A stretch of DNA of 64,000 bases from Lumbricus terrestris (Eukaryota; Annelida; Clitellata; Crassiclitellata; Lumbricidae). The stretch spans positions 34,672,956 to 34,736,955 of the forward strand of contig OX457037.1 in NCBI GenBank assembly GCA_949752735.1. The letters are read 5' to 3'. Under the pieces are notes generated by a model that saw only the letters and a program-made list of their open reading frames with translations, was not told the origin of the DNA and did not search any database. Of this stretch, positions 13,901 to 26,750 are shown piece by piece. A program made the position numbers and the translations under genes. Each line of letters begins with the position of its first letter. Position 1 is the stretch's first letter.

Positions 13901-16900
13901 ATAATGTACTGCAAAAACAAAGCACTAAGTACTGACTCTTGTGCAAATGTCTATGCAAAACATTCATTCTTCAGTTATTTGAACTGCTCATATCTCCTTT
14001 TTTTAAGCTGTTTACTTTTTAACAGGTCCTTTTTACTTTGCATTTGTTTCATGAAATATTTCTTGAAGTGCAAACTATGACAGAAGAATTTCCAAAGAAC
14101 GGCACAAATATCAGCTCAGCTTCAGGAGAGTAAACGTACACTTTCCAGCTATTCTCATATCCAGAGCACCGAACCCACACACATGAAACTTTTCAGCACT
14201 TTTGACAAGAGACCACAGAACATAAAGACACACTATGAAAACAATTATAGTGCAATCGATAAATAAGTCGCAGGAATCACAAACACATGAATCAAAACTA
14301 AACAATTGTCGACCGCTTTGTACTACGTGTACATAGGTGTCCCTATTTAGTGGGGTCAATGATCCCTTCAGGGCCTATCCTTGTGGACCTACCCTTTGAC
14401 AATGTGACATGCAATTTATATACCATAAAAATGTTTGGTTGGTTGCAAAATAAATGATTGACTGAATGATAAACTAGTGCACGTCAAAGAATCTGTACAC
14501 AAGCAGTGCATACAGAAGCAGAAAAGGCGCTATAAAAAACCTAATTATGTTACACAGTGTATGCCAAAAGTCATGAGGTCAACACATACGGCTGCCTTTC
14601 CCGGATTGATGTCTTGACATTTACTTTCCACATCTAATTTACACGCTTTTTCCAGATCCGGATCCAACTTTATGTTGCTGCTCTAAACGGAAAGAAAACG
14701 AGAACAGAGGTCAGCAATAAAACAAATTTCAAATATGTAAAAAAATTCAGCAGACTAAAATTAAGTGAAATGTTATCGAGATAGCAAATGAACTACAGAA
14801 GCGATACACAGTTCGACACTAAACCAAAGAAATTATAATATCGATAGCCCAGTGTTTCCCAACCTTTTTTGACTTTCGGGCCACTTTTTCGTAGTTGAAG
14901 GACATTAGCGGGCCACAAGTTCAAAATTTAATTAGTCAAAAGCACATAAAATTGTTATAATTGAATCAAAATGGAATGTTTGATGTTATTTACAGACGTC
15001 AAAATAAAATTATTTGCAATAGAAGATAATTATGTGTTCTATCTTGTCCAAATTGTCAATGTTTTTCGTATATTTTTGTGAAGTCTTTGAGAGACGAGTG
15101 CCATTTTTTTAGACCTGGCGGGCCACTTTTGGCCCGCGGGCCACGGGTTGGGAACCACTGCGATAGCCTAACATATCTGCATCGGATTGCTGCTCTGGTT
15201 TCATGCTGCATCCTTGGTTGCACTCCATCTTAGCTCAGTCTTTGGTGTTGGAAGTATGTCGCACTCTCCACTGCTCTGCTATGTAAGGGCAACTCCTTGT
15301 TCAACGGCCTCGCTCAGCGGCCAGGCAATGCTGAGCTTTCTCGGTTGTAGAACCGTCCATCTCGAATTGTGGGGTGCGGTGGTGTAGTGGTGGCGTCGTT
15401 GCCTTGAAGCCGGAAGGTTCGAATCCACCTCGCCGCGTAAGGACCTTGGGCAAGTCCTTCACTCACAATTGCTCAGCGCTTCGGCGTGAAACTCCGATGC
15501 AGTGTCCGCTCTGCATTCGGGAGCGCCTCTGAGTAGCGAGAACTTGAAGGGGCGCTATAACAAGTGCACATACAAACAAAAGACCTCCCTTCAAAGCTGC
15601 GTTTATTACATCTGATCAATAAAAGTTTCCAAAATCTCTCAGGTTTTTTTATTTTGCCATGGCTGAGCTGGGAGCACTCCTGAGTAGTTTTCCTTGAAGG
15701 TGCACTATATAAAAGTCCGTAGAATGAATGAATGAACGGTGTTGCAAACATAAGCGTATCAGATTAAAACAAGTGGAAAAGGAATTTATACATATAAAAA
15801 GTGAAACCCATTGATACGAAGAGAAAGATTTTCTTAATTTGAAAATTACAAATAGATGTATTACCCTCTGAAGCAGTTCAAACTTCAGTTGCTTGCGACA
15901 CGGCTTGGTAACGCGATGACGCTTGACGTCATTGAACGTGTCATTTCGTACAAACTCACTCAGGCACTGCACCACATAAGACCTACAGAGAAAATTAATT
16001 GCAGAACAGAGTTCAGACTATAGCATTATGATCAAAAGCAACAACTATTCAAACGAGATCAATCAAATATAGCAGATCCTTTTAAACAGACATTGAAATG
16101 ACAACCTGTTGAAAAACTCCAGGTAGCCGAAGTATTCCCCCAAAGTGTCAGCTGCTGATTTAAATTTTTACAAAGCAGTAACAAAACAGTCAGCTAACTG
16201 AAGCGTGACTAAACCACAAGGGAAACACTTTTATGCTTATGTAGTATGCTAACAGGCAATTACGGCTCATATCAATTTTAAATCTCTTAATATTCTATTT
16301 CAACCACATTTAACATAAGAAACAATCAGCAAATCTGAATCTGATGGTTGAAGCAAATATCAGAGTATCTCTAACATTACAGCAGGTGTTTCTTGATCTA
16401 AGGAGATTCAATAAAGCAGTATAATGAGATGAAATTGCTTGTATTACAGCAGGTGTTTCTTAATCTAAGGAGATTCAATAAAGCAGTGTAATGAGACAAA
16501 GCTGCTTACTTCTGGGACTTATCTTTTGCCAAAGGACATTTACTGGCAATGTCAAACTTGCAGGCTTCCGAGAACTGGTGCGAGAAAGAAAAGTTCTTTG
16601 CTGTTATCTAAAATTCAAAGCAAAACATTTGACAATCACCTCGTTTGAACACTGTCACCCTGCGTCCCGCATCACTAACGTCAAAACTTATTTTATGAAT
16701 TAAATCTTGAAATCCTTTACTGTCTGGCAGAAATGTTTCATAGCTCAACGAGCATGGGTCTGTGGTAGTCAAGGGGTTAGCATGCTTTGATCTTCTTCTT
16801 CTGGTTCTCTGCCCCTAGGCAGGTTCGGCTGTCCAATGTCGCCACTCTTCCCTCCGCTGGGCCTTCTCCTTTAGTCTTTGGTATCCAATCCTCGTCATCA

Positions 16901-19900
16901 TCGTATCCAACATCATCTGTCGTGGTCTTCCTCTTGTTCTTTTCCCCTCCATTTTGCCTTCTATCACAGTTTTTACCAGGTTGTCTCCTCTTAGCGTATG
17001 CCCTATCCATTTCTTTTGTCTTTTTCTGATTGTTTTTACTGTTAAACAAAAAACAGGAGTGGAGACGCAGGTTTTCTAAGCAAAAAGAGGTATCAAGATT
17101 TCTATGCTCCACTTAGCAAAACCCTAGCAAACATGACTACAAAAACAGTTAAATAAGAGGTGACGAAAGAGAGAAAGGGTGTTGAGGGGCACTTTGCCCT
17201 CATGTATTGTGACCACGATACAAAGTTATTAACATTTCCTACCTATGGCTGCTTCTCGGTGTTTGCTCAAGAAATTACTCGCTCTTAAAAAATAACTAAA
17301 ATGTTACATTCTCCCCAAAACAGGGTGAACAGTTTTTGCCAGGCAAAATGCAACCACATAAGAAAAAGAAGAACAGATTGACATCATCAATGACAGCCCA
17401 AACACCTGAAGGTTTGATAAGAATACCATATTACTAAGATATTTTAAAGCACACAATTACACAGAAATGTGAATATAAAGCAGAGTAAGTCAAAAGTAAA
17501 AGCCAGATGTGTCCTGTGTGGAGTTTAGTTTTTGAATTCAACATCTTTCAATTGCTAGGTTTTTTTTATTCAAGTAACATCTGCAGTACACATTTTCCTG
17601 TGTACGAATAAAGCTATTTTACAGTTCATTAAACAGGGCAAACATCAGCGTAGTTCTTTCTAGTAGGCCTATAGCCCTAGCCATATGAACTTCAAACACA
17701 TATACTAGCTTGCAAACTTTAATTGTATAATATGTGGCCCAACACACCAAATCCAGTATTACGATGATTTTTGCAACATATTGAGTTTGATACAGCTTCA
17801 GAATGAAAAAAAATATATTAGGAAAAAGCTGTGGTCATGTCAAAGGAATTTTGAATATCTCCTTCTGCTGAAAAGTCACACTCCTCCTATGTAAAACTAC
17901 CCAACCTGGCTGCAATATTAAGGTCAAACTCGTGCGTTACCAAAACGAACACCGTGAGATTTTGCATTAACATTCGTAAGAGTTCAATAACACTCAAACT
18001 GTGAATCAACACTCAAAATTGTGCTTTGACACTCGAAATGTGCATTAACACTTAAATTGTGCACTAACACTCAGATTGTACATCAACACTCATATTGCGC
18101 ATTAACTATCAGATTGTGCATTAACACGCCAATCGTACATTAACACTCAAACTGTGCATTAACACTCAAACTGTGTATTAAAACTCATATTGTGCGTTAA
18201 CACTGAAATTGTGCATTAAAACTCAAACTGTGCACCAATACTCAGACTGTGCGTCAACACTCAAACTGCGCATTAACACTAAAACTGTGCATGAACACTC
18301 AAATTGTGCATTAACACTGGTGAGTAAGTGTGAACCATGAACCGACTAACCAGCTGGTGATGTTCGATGCCTGCCCTGCATTTGTCATCCATCTTCGGAT
18401 GATACTTGTATTGAATGAGGCAGGACATCAGATTATCTCCAATCTCATCGTCACTCTTATCATCATCATCATCGTCGTTGTCGTCACTGTCCTTCTCGTC
18501 ATCATCTTCGTCCTTTCCATCCTCATGCTCCTTTTTCTTCTTGAAGTCATTCTGAATCGCTTGCTATTCAGCAGAAAGCAAAAAATCACAAAATTTTCAA
18601 AACTACATATCACAACAGCAAGTAAAAGACGATATCAGAACCACTTGGAACGCAATCAAATTGACTTGCTATACAGGGTTGTCAATACGGTTTTTGACAA
18701 TATCATGGCCAGAAGTAAGAATTTTCAAATAAAATTTTACAGGCTTAAAGGCAATTTGTGGGGCGAGGTGGTGTAGTGGTGGCATCAATGCCTTGAAACC
18801 GGAAGGTTTGAGGTTCGAATCCACCTCACGTCGCCGCGTAGGGACCCTGGGCAAGTCCTTCACTCGCAATTGCTCAGCGCTTCGGCGTGAAACTCCGATG
18901 CAGTGACCGCTCTGCAGTTGGGAGCGCCTCTGAGTCGAGAGCTTGAAGGGGCGCTATAACAAGTGCACATACAAACAAACAAACAAATTGATACAATTCA
19001 TATTTACATACAATGGCCAAATTTCACTTGTCAAAACAATTCAGCAAGTACCAAGTCTGACAATATGAAGTGACCAACCCTTGGAACGAGGAAGGCTGAA
19101 GACAAGAGACAAGACTCCAAACAAGAGACTGAAGGGTACGTTTGAGGATAACAACAAACGGATTAATGCCCAGCAGTGTTTGCTTTCCAATGCAAACCAT
19201 CGCCTTACCGGGCAGTACTTATCCCAGAAAGGTGCGCACGACAGCTGGAAGATATCATTAAGCTCTGGTGCCACATCTGCTGCCGCTGCATATTCAGTGA
19301 TGAGCTTCTTACAGTCAGGTAGCAACGTTTCGATGTTGTCTTCTAAGCATTCCATCTCCTACAACCAAGATAAGCAAATTTATGTTCAGTCAACTCATTC
19401 AGCGTCATGTGATGTAAAACCAAACACAGTTCAATACATTCGGAGTCATAGAACATGCAATTATCATGAATTCTGTTGTCAAAATTTCAATTTACTAAGT
19501 TGCTAATAAATATAGACAAAATGAAATAACTTTGCCTCAAGAGGGTAATTGCAATATGTGACCTGCTCCAGCAAAAGGAGGCGGAAGTGACAAAAATGAG
19601 TTTTGTATATTTTTGTCTAAATATGACAATCATTTCTGTTTAAAATGCTGAAAAAATTATTGTTCTATCTTAATTGGTTCCAGAGATATGAATTATAATG
19701 GGATGACTTAACCGAATAAGACCATAACATTACGCTTGAAACGGACCTTTAAAATGCGTTTAAAATCCACATTTTTTTTATTTGTTGCAAAAGAGGTCAA
19801 ATAATATTAAATCAATATATTTTTCAAGTAATAATATGATCCTGTCTACTGATATATGCGAAAAAACGATAATCGAAAAAATTTACGCCTGATTTTTGTT

Positions 19901-22900
19901 TTATCGAATTTCCTGTTTTATCATTTGCGACTTTCGCCTCCTTTTGCTGGAGCAAGACACATATCTATTGTAGTTACTATTGCAATTTCTATGTCAACAT
20001 CTTCAATCAGTGTTGTAAAACAGCAGTTAGTTTCTATTGGCAAGAAAGACGTACCTCGGACTTTAGAGTCTTATCGGAACATTTCTCTCCAAGATCAACG
20101 AGACACGCGTCTGCGATCTGTGGATCAAGATCAACACTCAACGCACGCTCCCTCATCACCCGCTTCACCTCGAAACCACACGGTCTGGAAATCGCCTGAA
20201 ACACACAACAGGCATGCAAGCAAAAGAATTGCAAAACTTTCAATCACCACGGCATATATCCTTTCTCATTCATCACGAGAATTTATCTACAGTGCCCCTC
20301 CATCAAGGAGCCAACTCAGAGGTGCTACCAGCTAAACAGCGCCGAGCCTTCTCGGTTGTGGGGCCGTCAATCTGGAATGACCTTCCTCCTAACCGCCATC
20401 TCCTCCACCTGACCAGTCAATCTTTATTTCTTAGATCCCTTAAATCTTTTTTCTTTTGCCGTGGCTGGGCTGGGAGCGCCTCTGAGTAGTTTCTTGAAGG
20501 GGCGCTATATAAATTCTAATAATGAATGAATGAATGAATGAAACAGAGACTTAGGCAGTAGGCAGAAAACAGGCATGCTGTTGTGGGGTAGCAAGTGCAG
20601 CTCAAGTGGGAGCCTATTTCACGGCCAAAACAGTAATAGGTGCACTTGTCATACACATCTCTTATAAACTAAATTGCATCAGCTTCGAATGACTCCGATC
20701 TCACCTTGTAGCTGGGATTTGAAGAAACCTGAACGAGATGTCGATAGAGACAGGCAAACACGAGTTGCTTCATCGCAGGCCTGTATGAATCAGAATTGGT
20801 TGCAGCTGGCGAGTACCAGGCATCTGGAGCCTGGCAGATTATCTTAGCATCTTGACGACAGAGTTTGTACAAGCGAGAGTCCAACCTACACACAAAGACA
20901 AACCTTTAGCGCTCATCCATTTAGTACATTATAGCGCATGTGGCTAAAATAGTCAGAAAATATTTTCGTATTTTTTGTATTAAAAAAGGTGTTCGACAGG
21001 GCTGCAACCTCTCCCCATGTCTGTTTAACATTTTAGCGGAACAAATTATGCGAAAGACACTAGCAGGTTTCGCCGGTGGATTCAGGATTGGCGGAAGAAC
21101 CATCAACAATCTGAGATATGCAGACGATATCGTTCTACTGGCCACAACACCAGAAGAACTGCAAGAGCTAGTGAAACAAGTCGCAAGTGCTGCAGAAGAA
21201 TATGGCATGTCGATCAACGTAACAAAGACGAAAGTTATGACGAATACTGAGGAGGTGCTCGAAACGGTGGTGGGCACGGAAAAACTAGAACAAGTGAACT
21301 CCTTTGTATATTTAGGGAGCAGGATAGCAAAAGATGGGAATTGTGTGAATGAAGTTAAATCGAGGCTAGCCATGGGGATGACTGTCATGACCAAATTGAC
21401 GAAGATTTGGAAGAACAAATCAATCAGCATCGACACCAAATTGCGGTTGATGAAGGCTTTGGTGTGGCCAGTAGCGACGTATGGATGCGAAGCATGGACT
21501 CTGAAGAAGGATGAAGAAAAGCGAATTCAAGCATTTGAGAACAAGTGTATCAGAAAGCTGATGAGAATTCCATGGACAAAAATGATGACCAACGAACAAG
21601 TGTATATGTCAGCGGGAGCCAGAAGAGGACTATTGGCCCACACCAAAATTCGAAAACTTCGATATTTTGGTCATAGCATGAGACAGCAAAACGATAGCAT
21701 CGAAAGCAGCATCATGACGGGTTTTGTGGAGGGGAACCGAGGACGAGGAAGGCCGAGGATATCTTGGATCGACAACGTTCTGAACTGGACAGGACTTGTA
21801 GGCTCTGACTTAATGAGAGCGGCAAGGGACAGAAGACTCTGGACATTAAAGATCCATTCATGTAGCCAACCGTCGCGATGCGACGATGGCGACATGACAT
21901 GACATGACATGCTAAAATAGTCACATGTTTCAGTAGCATGCTGTTTCTGGTCAATAACAGATCTGTTAGATAACTTTTGTTCCTTTGGATTAATTACCAA
22001 TACAACCTAGCAACCATTATTGGCGTTATATCTCTCTTTTTACATGTTTTGGGTGACATCTAGGGACTCTCATTCTTCAAGTCTTGTGTGGCACACATGG
22101 ACTTTTCCAGCATAATGGAAAAAATCTTGTACTCACATGCTGTCAGAAATCAACTACTGAAACATGGGGCGTGGTGGTGTAGTGGTGGCGTCGTTGCCTT
22201 GAAGCCAGAATGTTCGAATCCACCTCAAGATGCCGCGTAGGGACCTTGGGCAAGTCCTTCACTCGCAATTGCTCAGCGCTTCGGCGTGAAACTCCAATGC
22301 AGTGTCCACTCTGCAGTCGGGAGCACCTCTGAGTAGAGTGCTTGAAGGGGCGCTATAGCAAGTGCACATACAAACAAACAAACGAAGCAATCTTTAATGT
22401 TGCAATAATAGTTATTACAGAAACATATTTCGTTTAATTAAAATCAAGTACCTGAAGTAGTCTGATTAGCGTCAAGTACCTGAAGTAGTCTGACTAGCGT
22501 CAAGTACCTGAAGTAGTCTGACTAGCGTCAAGTACCTGAAGTCTGATTAGCGCCAAGTACCTGAAGTCTGATTAGCGTCAAGTACCTGAAGTCTGATTAG
22601 CGTCAAGTACCTGAAGTCTGATTAGCGTCAAGTACCTGAAGTCACGTGTTATGAAGAAGTAGATCTCCATCAGGCGTTCTTTGCAAAGATCTGTCATGTG
22701 CGGTTTATCAAGAGATTCAACCAGACAATTCATAATTCTACAGGAAAACAAAGAACAATTATTTCAGAACATTGCAAAGTACTGCATGAACAATCATCTG
22801 TGCACATCTTACATGCTTTGCTCATTAGAAACCTAGCCCATTTTTGAGTTTTTCTCACTCAAACACAAACAGAACATTGATAATTTTCACAGCTGGATAA

Positions 22901-25900
22901 TTTCTTCCCCATTTCATTGCAAGAATTGTACCTATTTTTGGAAACACAAGAATTTAAGTTCCTTACGACTTTGTGACAGTCTGGAAAATTATCATTTTTC
23001 ATGACAAAATGGATCAAGCACATCCTGTAATATTTTAACTGAATGAAACTAAAAATATTTATACATTTGTGAGGGAACTGAAAGAAAACAATCGTAGAAA
23101 GAAGTTGAAATTACACTGAAAAATAATGAAAACAGACGATTCTACGATTGCATGAATGCATGCTTCAATCTTGCAGGTGGTTTGTCAGCAATTTTTTCCA
23201 TCATACTTCATCATGTTGGATGTAAAGAGATGATTTGAGCAAAAATACCTTCCTTCTCCTGGCCGGATATCTTTGCAGAGGACTTTGACGACTGGTTCAC
23301 AGTCTTCCTGGATTGCAGGATCCACCTCGTAATTATCGCCAACATCTGCTTCCTCCAACACGTCTTCCAGCTTTTTATTAAGAATAAAGGTTTCAGTTTT
23401 GAAGATATAGCTCTAGTCCTATCAAATGGAAATCATAACTGGAAAAAAGTATTTTTAAGCTGCTGGTAGCGGTTTGCAACCAGAAGGAAAACAAGTGTTC
23501 TTGCAATTAGACAACAACATCAGCAACAGTGGACTAACAACAACCCAATCAATATTCCTGACATTAGACACCAATGTCATGAAAATTAAGCAGTGCTCAT
23601 AGAACCCAGTGTTGTACTGTAACAAAGTAAAAGTAACACGTTACTGTACTTGAGTAAAAGTCTGAATACTTTCACATGTAACGAAGCATCAAAAACCGAA
23701 ATACTTTTACTTTCAACTAAGTAAAATTTTGCCCATGTTTCAGTACTTTTACTCCGTTACAATTTATGTGACACTCGTAGCAATGTTCGTTACTTCATTG
23801 CGCTAATTAACATTTCGTTACGCTAAGCTAAAACAGTTAATTCAAATTTGCATGCCTAAAAATAGCTTTTCGATGGGTGGTGCACGCTGGATGCAGTGCC
23901 ATTTCTGCAGCAGAACGTCTCTTCAGCTGTGTATTGTGCCAACAATGAAATCGGAAGCGCGCGACATAGACTCAACGATAACCATTTTGAGAAATTAGTA
24001 TTTTTGAAGGATAATTTTTTTAATATTTTTTTTGAATAATGGATTGAGTTATAGAAAGACTCGGGTACTTTTACTTTTCAATCAAAAAGTATTATTTGGA
24101 AGGATACTTTTAGTCAAATAAAATCTGTGACGAGTACTTTTACTTAAGTAACTAGAATCCATTTTACTTTTACTTAAGTACATTTGCCCGATACTTTCAA
24201 CACTGATAGAACCAATGCACATAGAGACTGGATATGCCTGCATAATGACAAAGCATATACAGCACCTACCGCTCGGACGCACTTGTCCGTTATCTGGATC
24301 TCCAATTTCTGGTTCTGCTGATTCTTCTTTGGTCTTGCGAGATCCATGAGACAATGGATCGTCTTGCCATCGCGGTGAAGTCCTCCTCCGCAATTCTCCT
24401 GGATCTCTTTCGAACAGTCTCTCACGAGGATGGGACTGATCTGGTAGTCCTCCATCAGGCTCCGGCGCACCTCCTTCAGCTCACCTATGCAATCCGGATT
24501 CACCTCTCGACCTGAAAACAAGCAACGACATGATCATCAGCACACCTAATAATTACTCTTGACAGCTCAGTGTGGCCAGGGCTCACAGTTACCATGGTGA
24601 CCGAATTCACTAAAAGTGAATCAATGGAGATAAAAGTATGGAAAGATCAAACTTACTCAGAAGCTAGGACATGTACATATGTATGTATAAAAATAATACA
24701 ATTTATATAGCGCTGTAGCTCAGCCGAGGCCGAAGGAAAGGGCGCTGTTCACAAGTTCAAAAAAGTTAATGGCAGCTATATGATAGTTTAAACAGAAAGG
24801 TCTTGAGTGTTGATTTAAATGCATCCACAAATGGTGCATTCTTCACATACATGTAGTCGGGAATACTGTTCCATGCAGTGGGTCCTGACACTGAGAAACA
24901 GCTTTCGCCAAACCTGTAGAAGACTGTGGGACTTGTAGCAGACCCCTCGACGATGATCTTAGCCGACTATCTGCTACTCGAATGCAGAATTCAGAGATGT
25001 AATCTGGCATAAGGTTATGTAGTGATTTGTATGTTATCAGGCATGGTTTATATGTATGTATGCATTGTTGCGTGTTTCCTATGAAACATTCTCAAAGTTA
25101 ATTAAGTCGCACTTGTTCAGAACTGCCCGGTAGCTGCGTTAAGCGCCTTCGTGAGGTTATTGTAAGGCGCTATATAAATGTTCACATACATACATACATA
25201 CATACATACATTGTGTGTATAATATTGTATTAAGTACTATGTATGTATGTATGTATGTATGTATGTATGTATGTATGTATGTATGTATACATGAATGTAT
25301 GCACGAGTACTTCTCATAGTGTCCCTCAAGATTTCTACTCAGGGACGCTCCCGACTACAATGCGGGCACTGAATCAAGAGTTTCATGATGAAGCGCATGA
25401 GCAATTGTGAGAGAAGGGCTTGCTCAGGGTCCCTACGAGGTGGCTTGAGGCGGATTCGAACCCGCAACCTTCCGCCTACAAGGCACCGAAAATACCCCTA
25501 CACTATCACGCCCCGCACGTCTGTAGGCAAAAGACAGAAGTAAACTCTGACTCATCGGTTCACCAACCGACCGAAGACGAAGAACGAATCACATTACATT
25601 AAGTGACGTTGTAGTTCATTCGTTTACCATCTTTCATTGCTCCTTCAAGGCACAGCAGGATGGCCGACAGACGGGCATTTTTGAAGCTAGCGACCGCCTC
25701 TATCTGAGGAAGACACCTGTTCTCAACGATATCGACCTGACATGACCTGGCAAGCTTCATATTAACCCGGTAGTCCTCCTGCTGCAGCTGCTGGCGAACA
25801 GTCAGCATCTTCAGGCACTACAACGACAACGAGGTCAGTGCAGAAAGCATCGGAGCAAAGCATGCGGAAAATAGGATGAAACAATGACGACACTTCATTA

Positions 25901-26691
25901 CAAAATTTAATTAATTAAATTAATTAACGAACTTAATTCTGAATTTAATTCAATTATGAATTTAATTATGAATTTAATTTAGTAATTAATTAAATTATGA
26001 ATTTAGTTATGAATTAATTTAATCATGCCACCGTAACAGAATGCAACGACAGTGTAAAAATTATTGCACAGAAACTACTCAGAACAATGCAAATACTATT
26101 TAGCAACATACTAAATACCAAAATTAATACTAAAACCCACACAAATAATAATTATAATAATATTTTAATAATAATAATAATAATGACGACAAGTTCTAAG
26201 ACGCCGCAACACAGGCGCCTTAAAAATACACTAGAATGCAATCAGTCAGACAAAAGACAAAGAACTGAAGACAACACACAAACGATGACCATGCAACAGA
26301 AACAACCCCACCCACATCAAAATAAATGGTAATCAGTGTCAGACATCAATGAACATTACAAACATAAAGAATCCTTTCTAGCACAAGAATTCAATGAGAG
26401 CAGATGCTACTGAATGCTTTCCTTACACCATCGCTCATCTGTGGGTCGAACTTGTGACGGAAGAGGCATTTGTAGATGCGTCCTTCGCCAGCCTTCACCT
26501 TGTGGCAGAAGTTCTCTCGGTCTTCACGGCAGGCGTAGTACAACTGGCGGTCCTTGTGGTAGTCGTCCGCCTGAAGCTCTGCCACCCGCAGCAGCTCCTG
26601 CTTGCAGTCGTCGTTCAGCTTATCCAGGTGCTCTGCCAGGCAGGTCAAAGTTCGTCCCTGGTTATGGAGTGACTGGAAAAGACGACATGAG

Positions 26692-26750
<59 letters not shown>

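Noticed and set aside
14111..14359. 82-codon minus frame with a hydrophobic stretch
   Set aside because: Lies in GLG1 intron 16 with no family match, no splice support and no start context; probably chance.
16681..16740. Possible missing GLG1 microexon reading TVKDFK after ctgccag (minus)
   Set aside because: The peptide resembles the missing MKDFR segment but no GT donor follows before an in-frame stop.
16777..17029. 111-codon minus and 80-codon plus frames
   Set aside because: They are out-of-frame or antisense readings of the RTE-like LINE end at 16796-17046.
17535..17565. Another microexon candidate reading QLKDVEFK after cctag (minus)
   Set aside because: No GT donor nearby and an A-rich rather than pyrimidine-rich acceptor; likely chance.
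18760..18840. True tRNA gene
   Set aside because: A and B boxes are present but the acceptor stem does not pair and the sequence continues into a SINE body; same for the other family copies.
22444..22643. CRISPR array
   Set aside because: Regular short repeats, but in an animal intron, with no separate unique spacers, and units derived from a splice junction.
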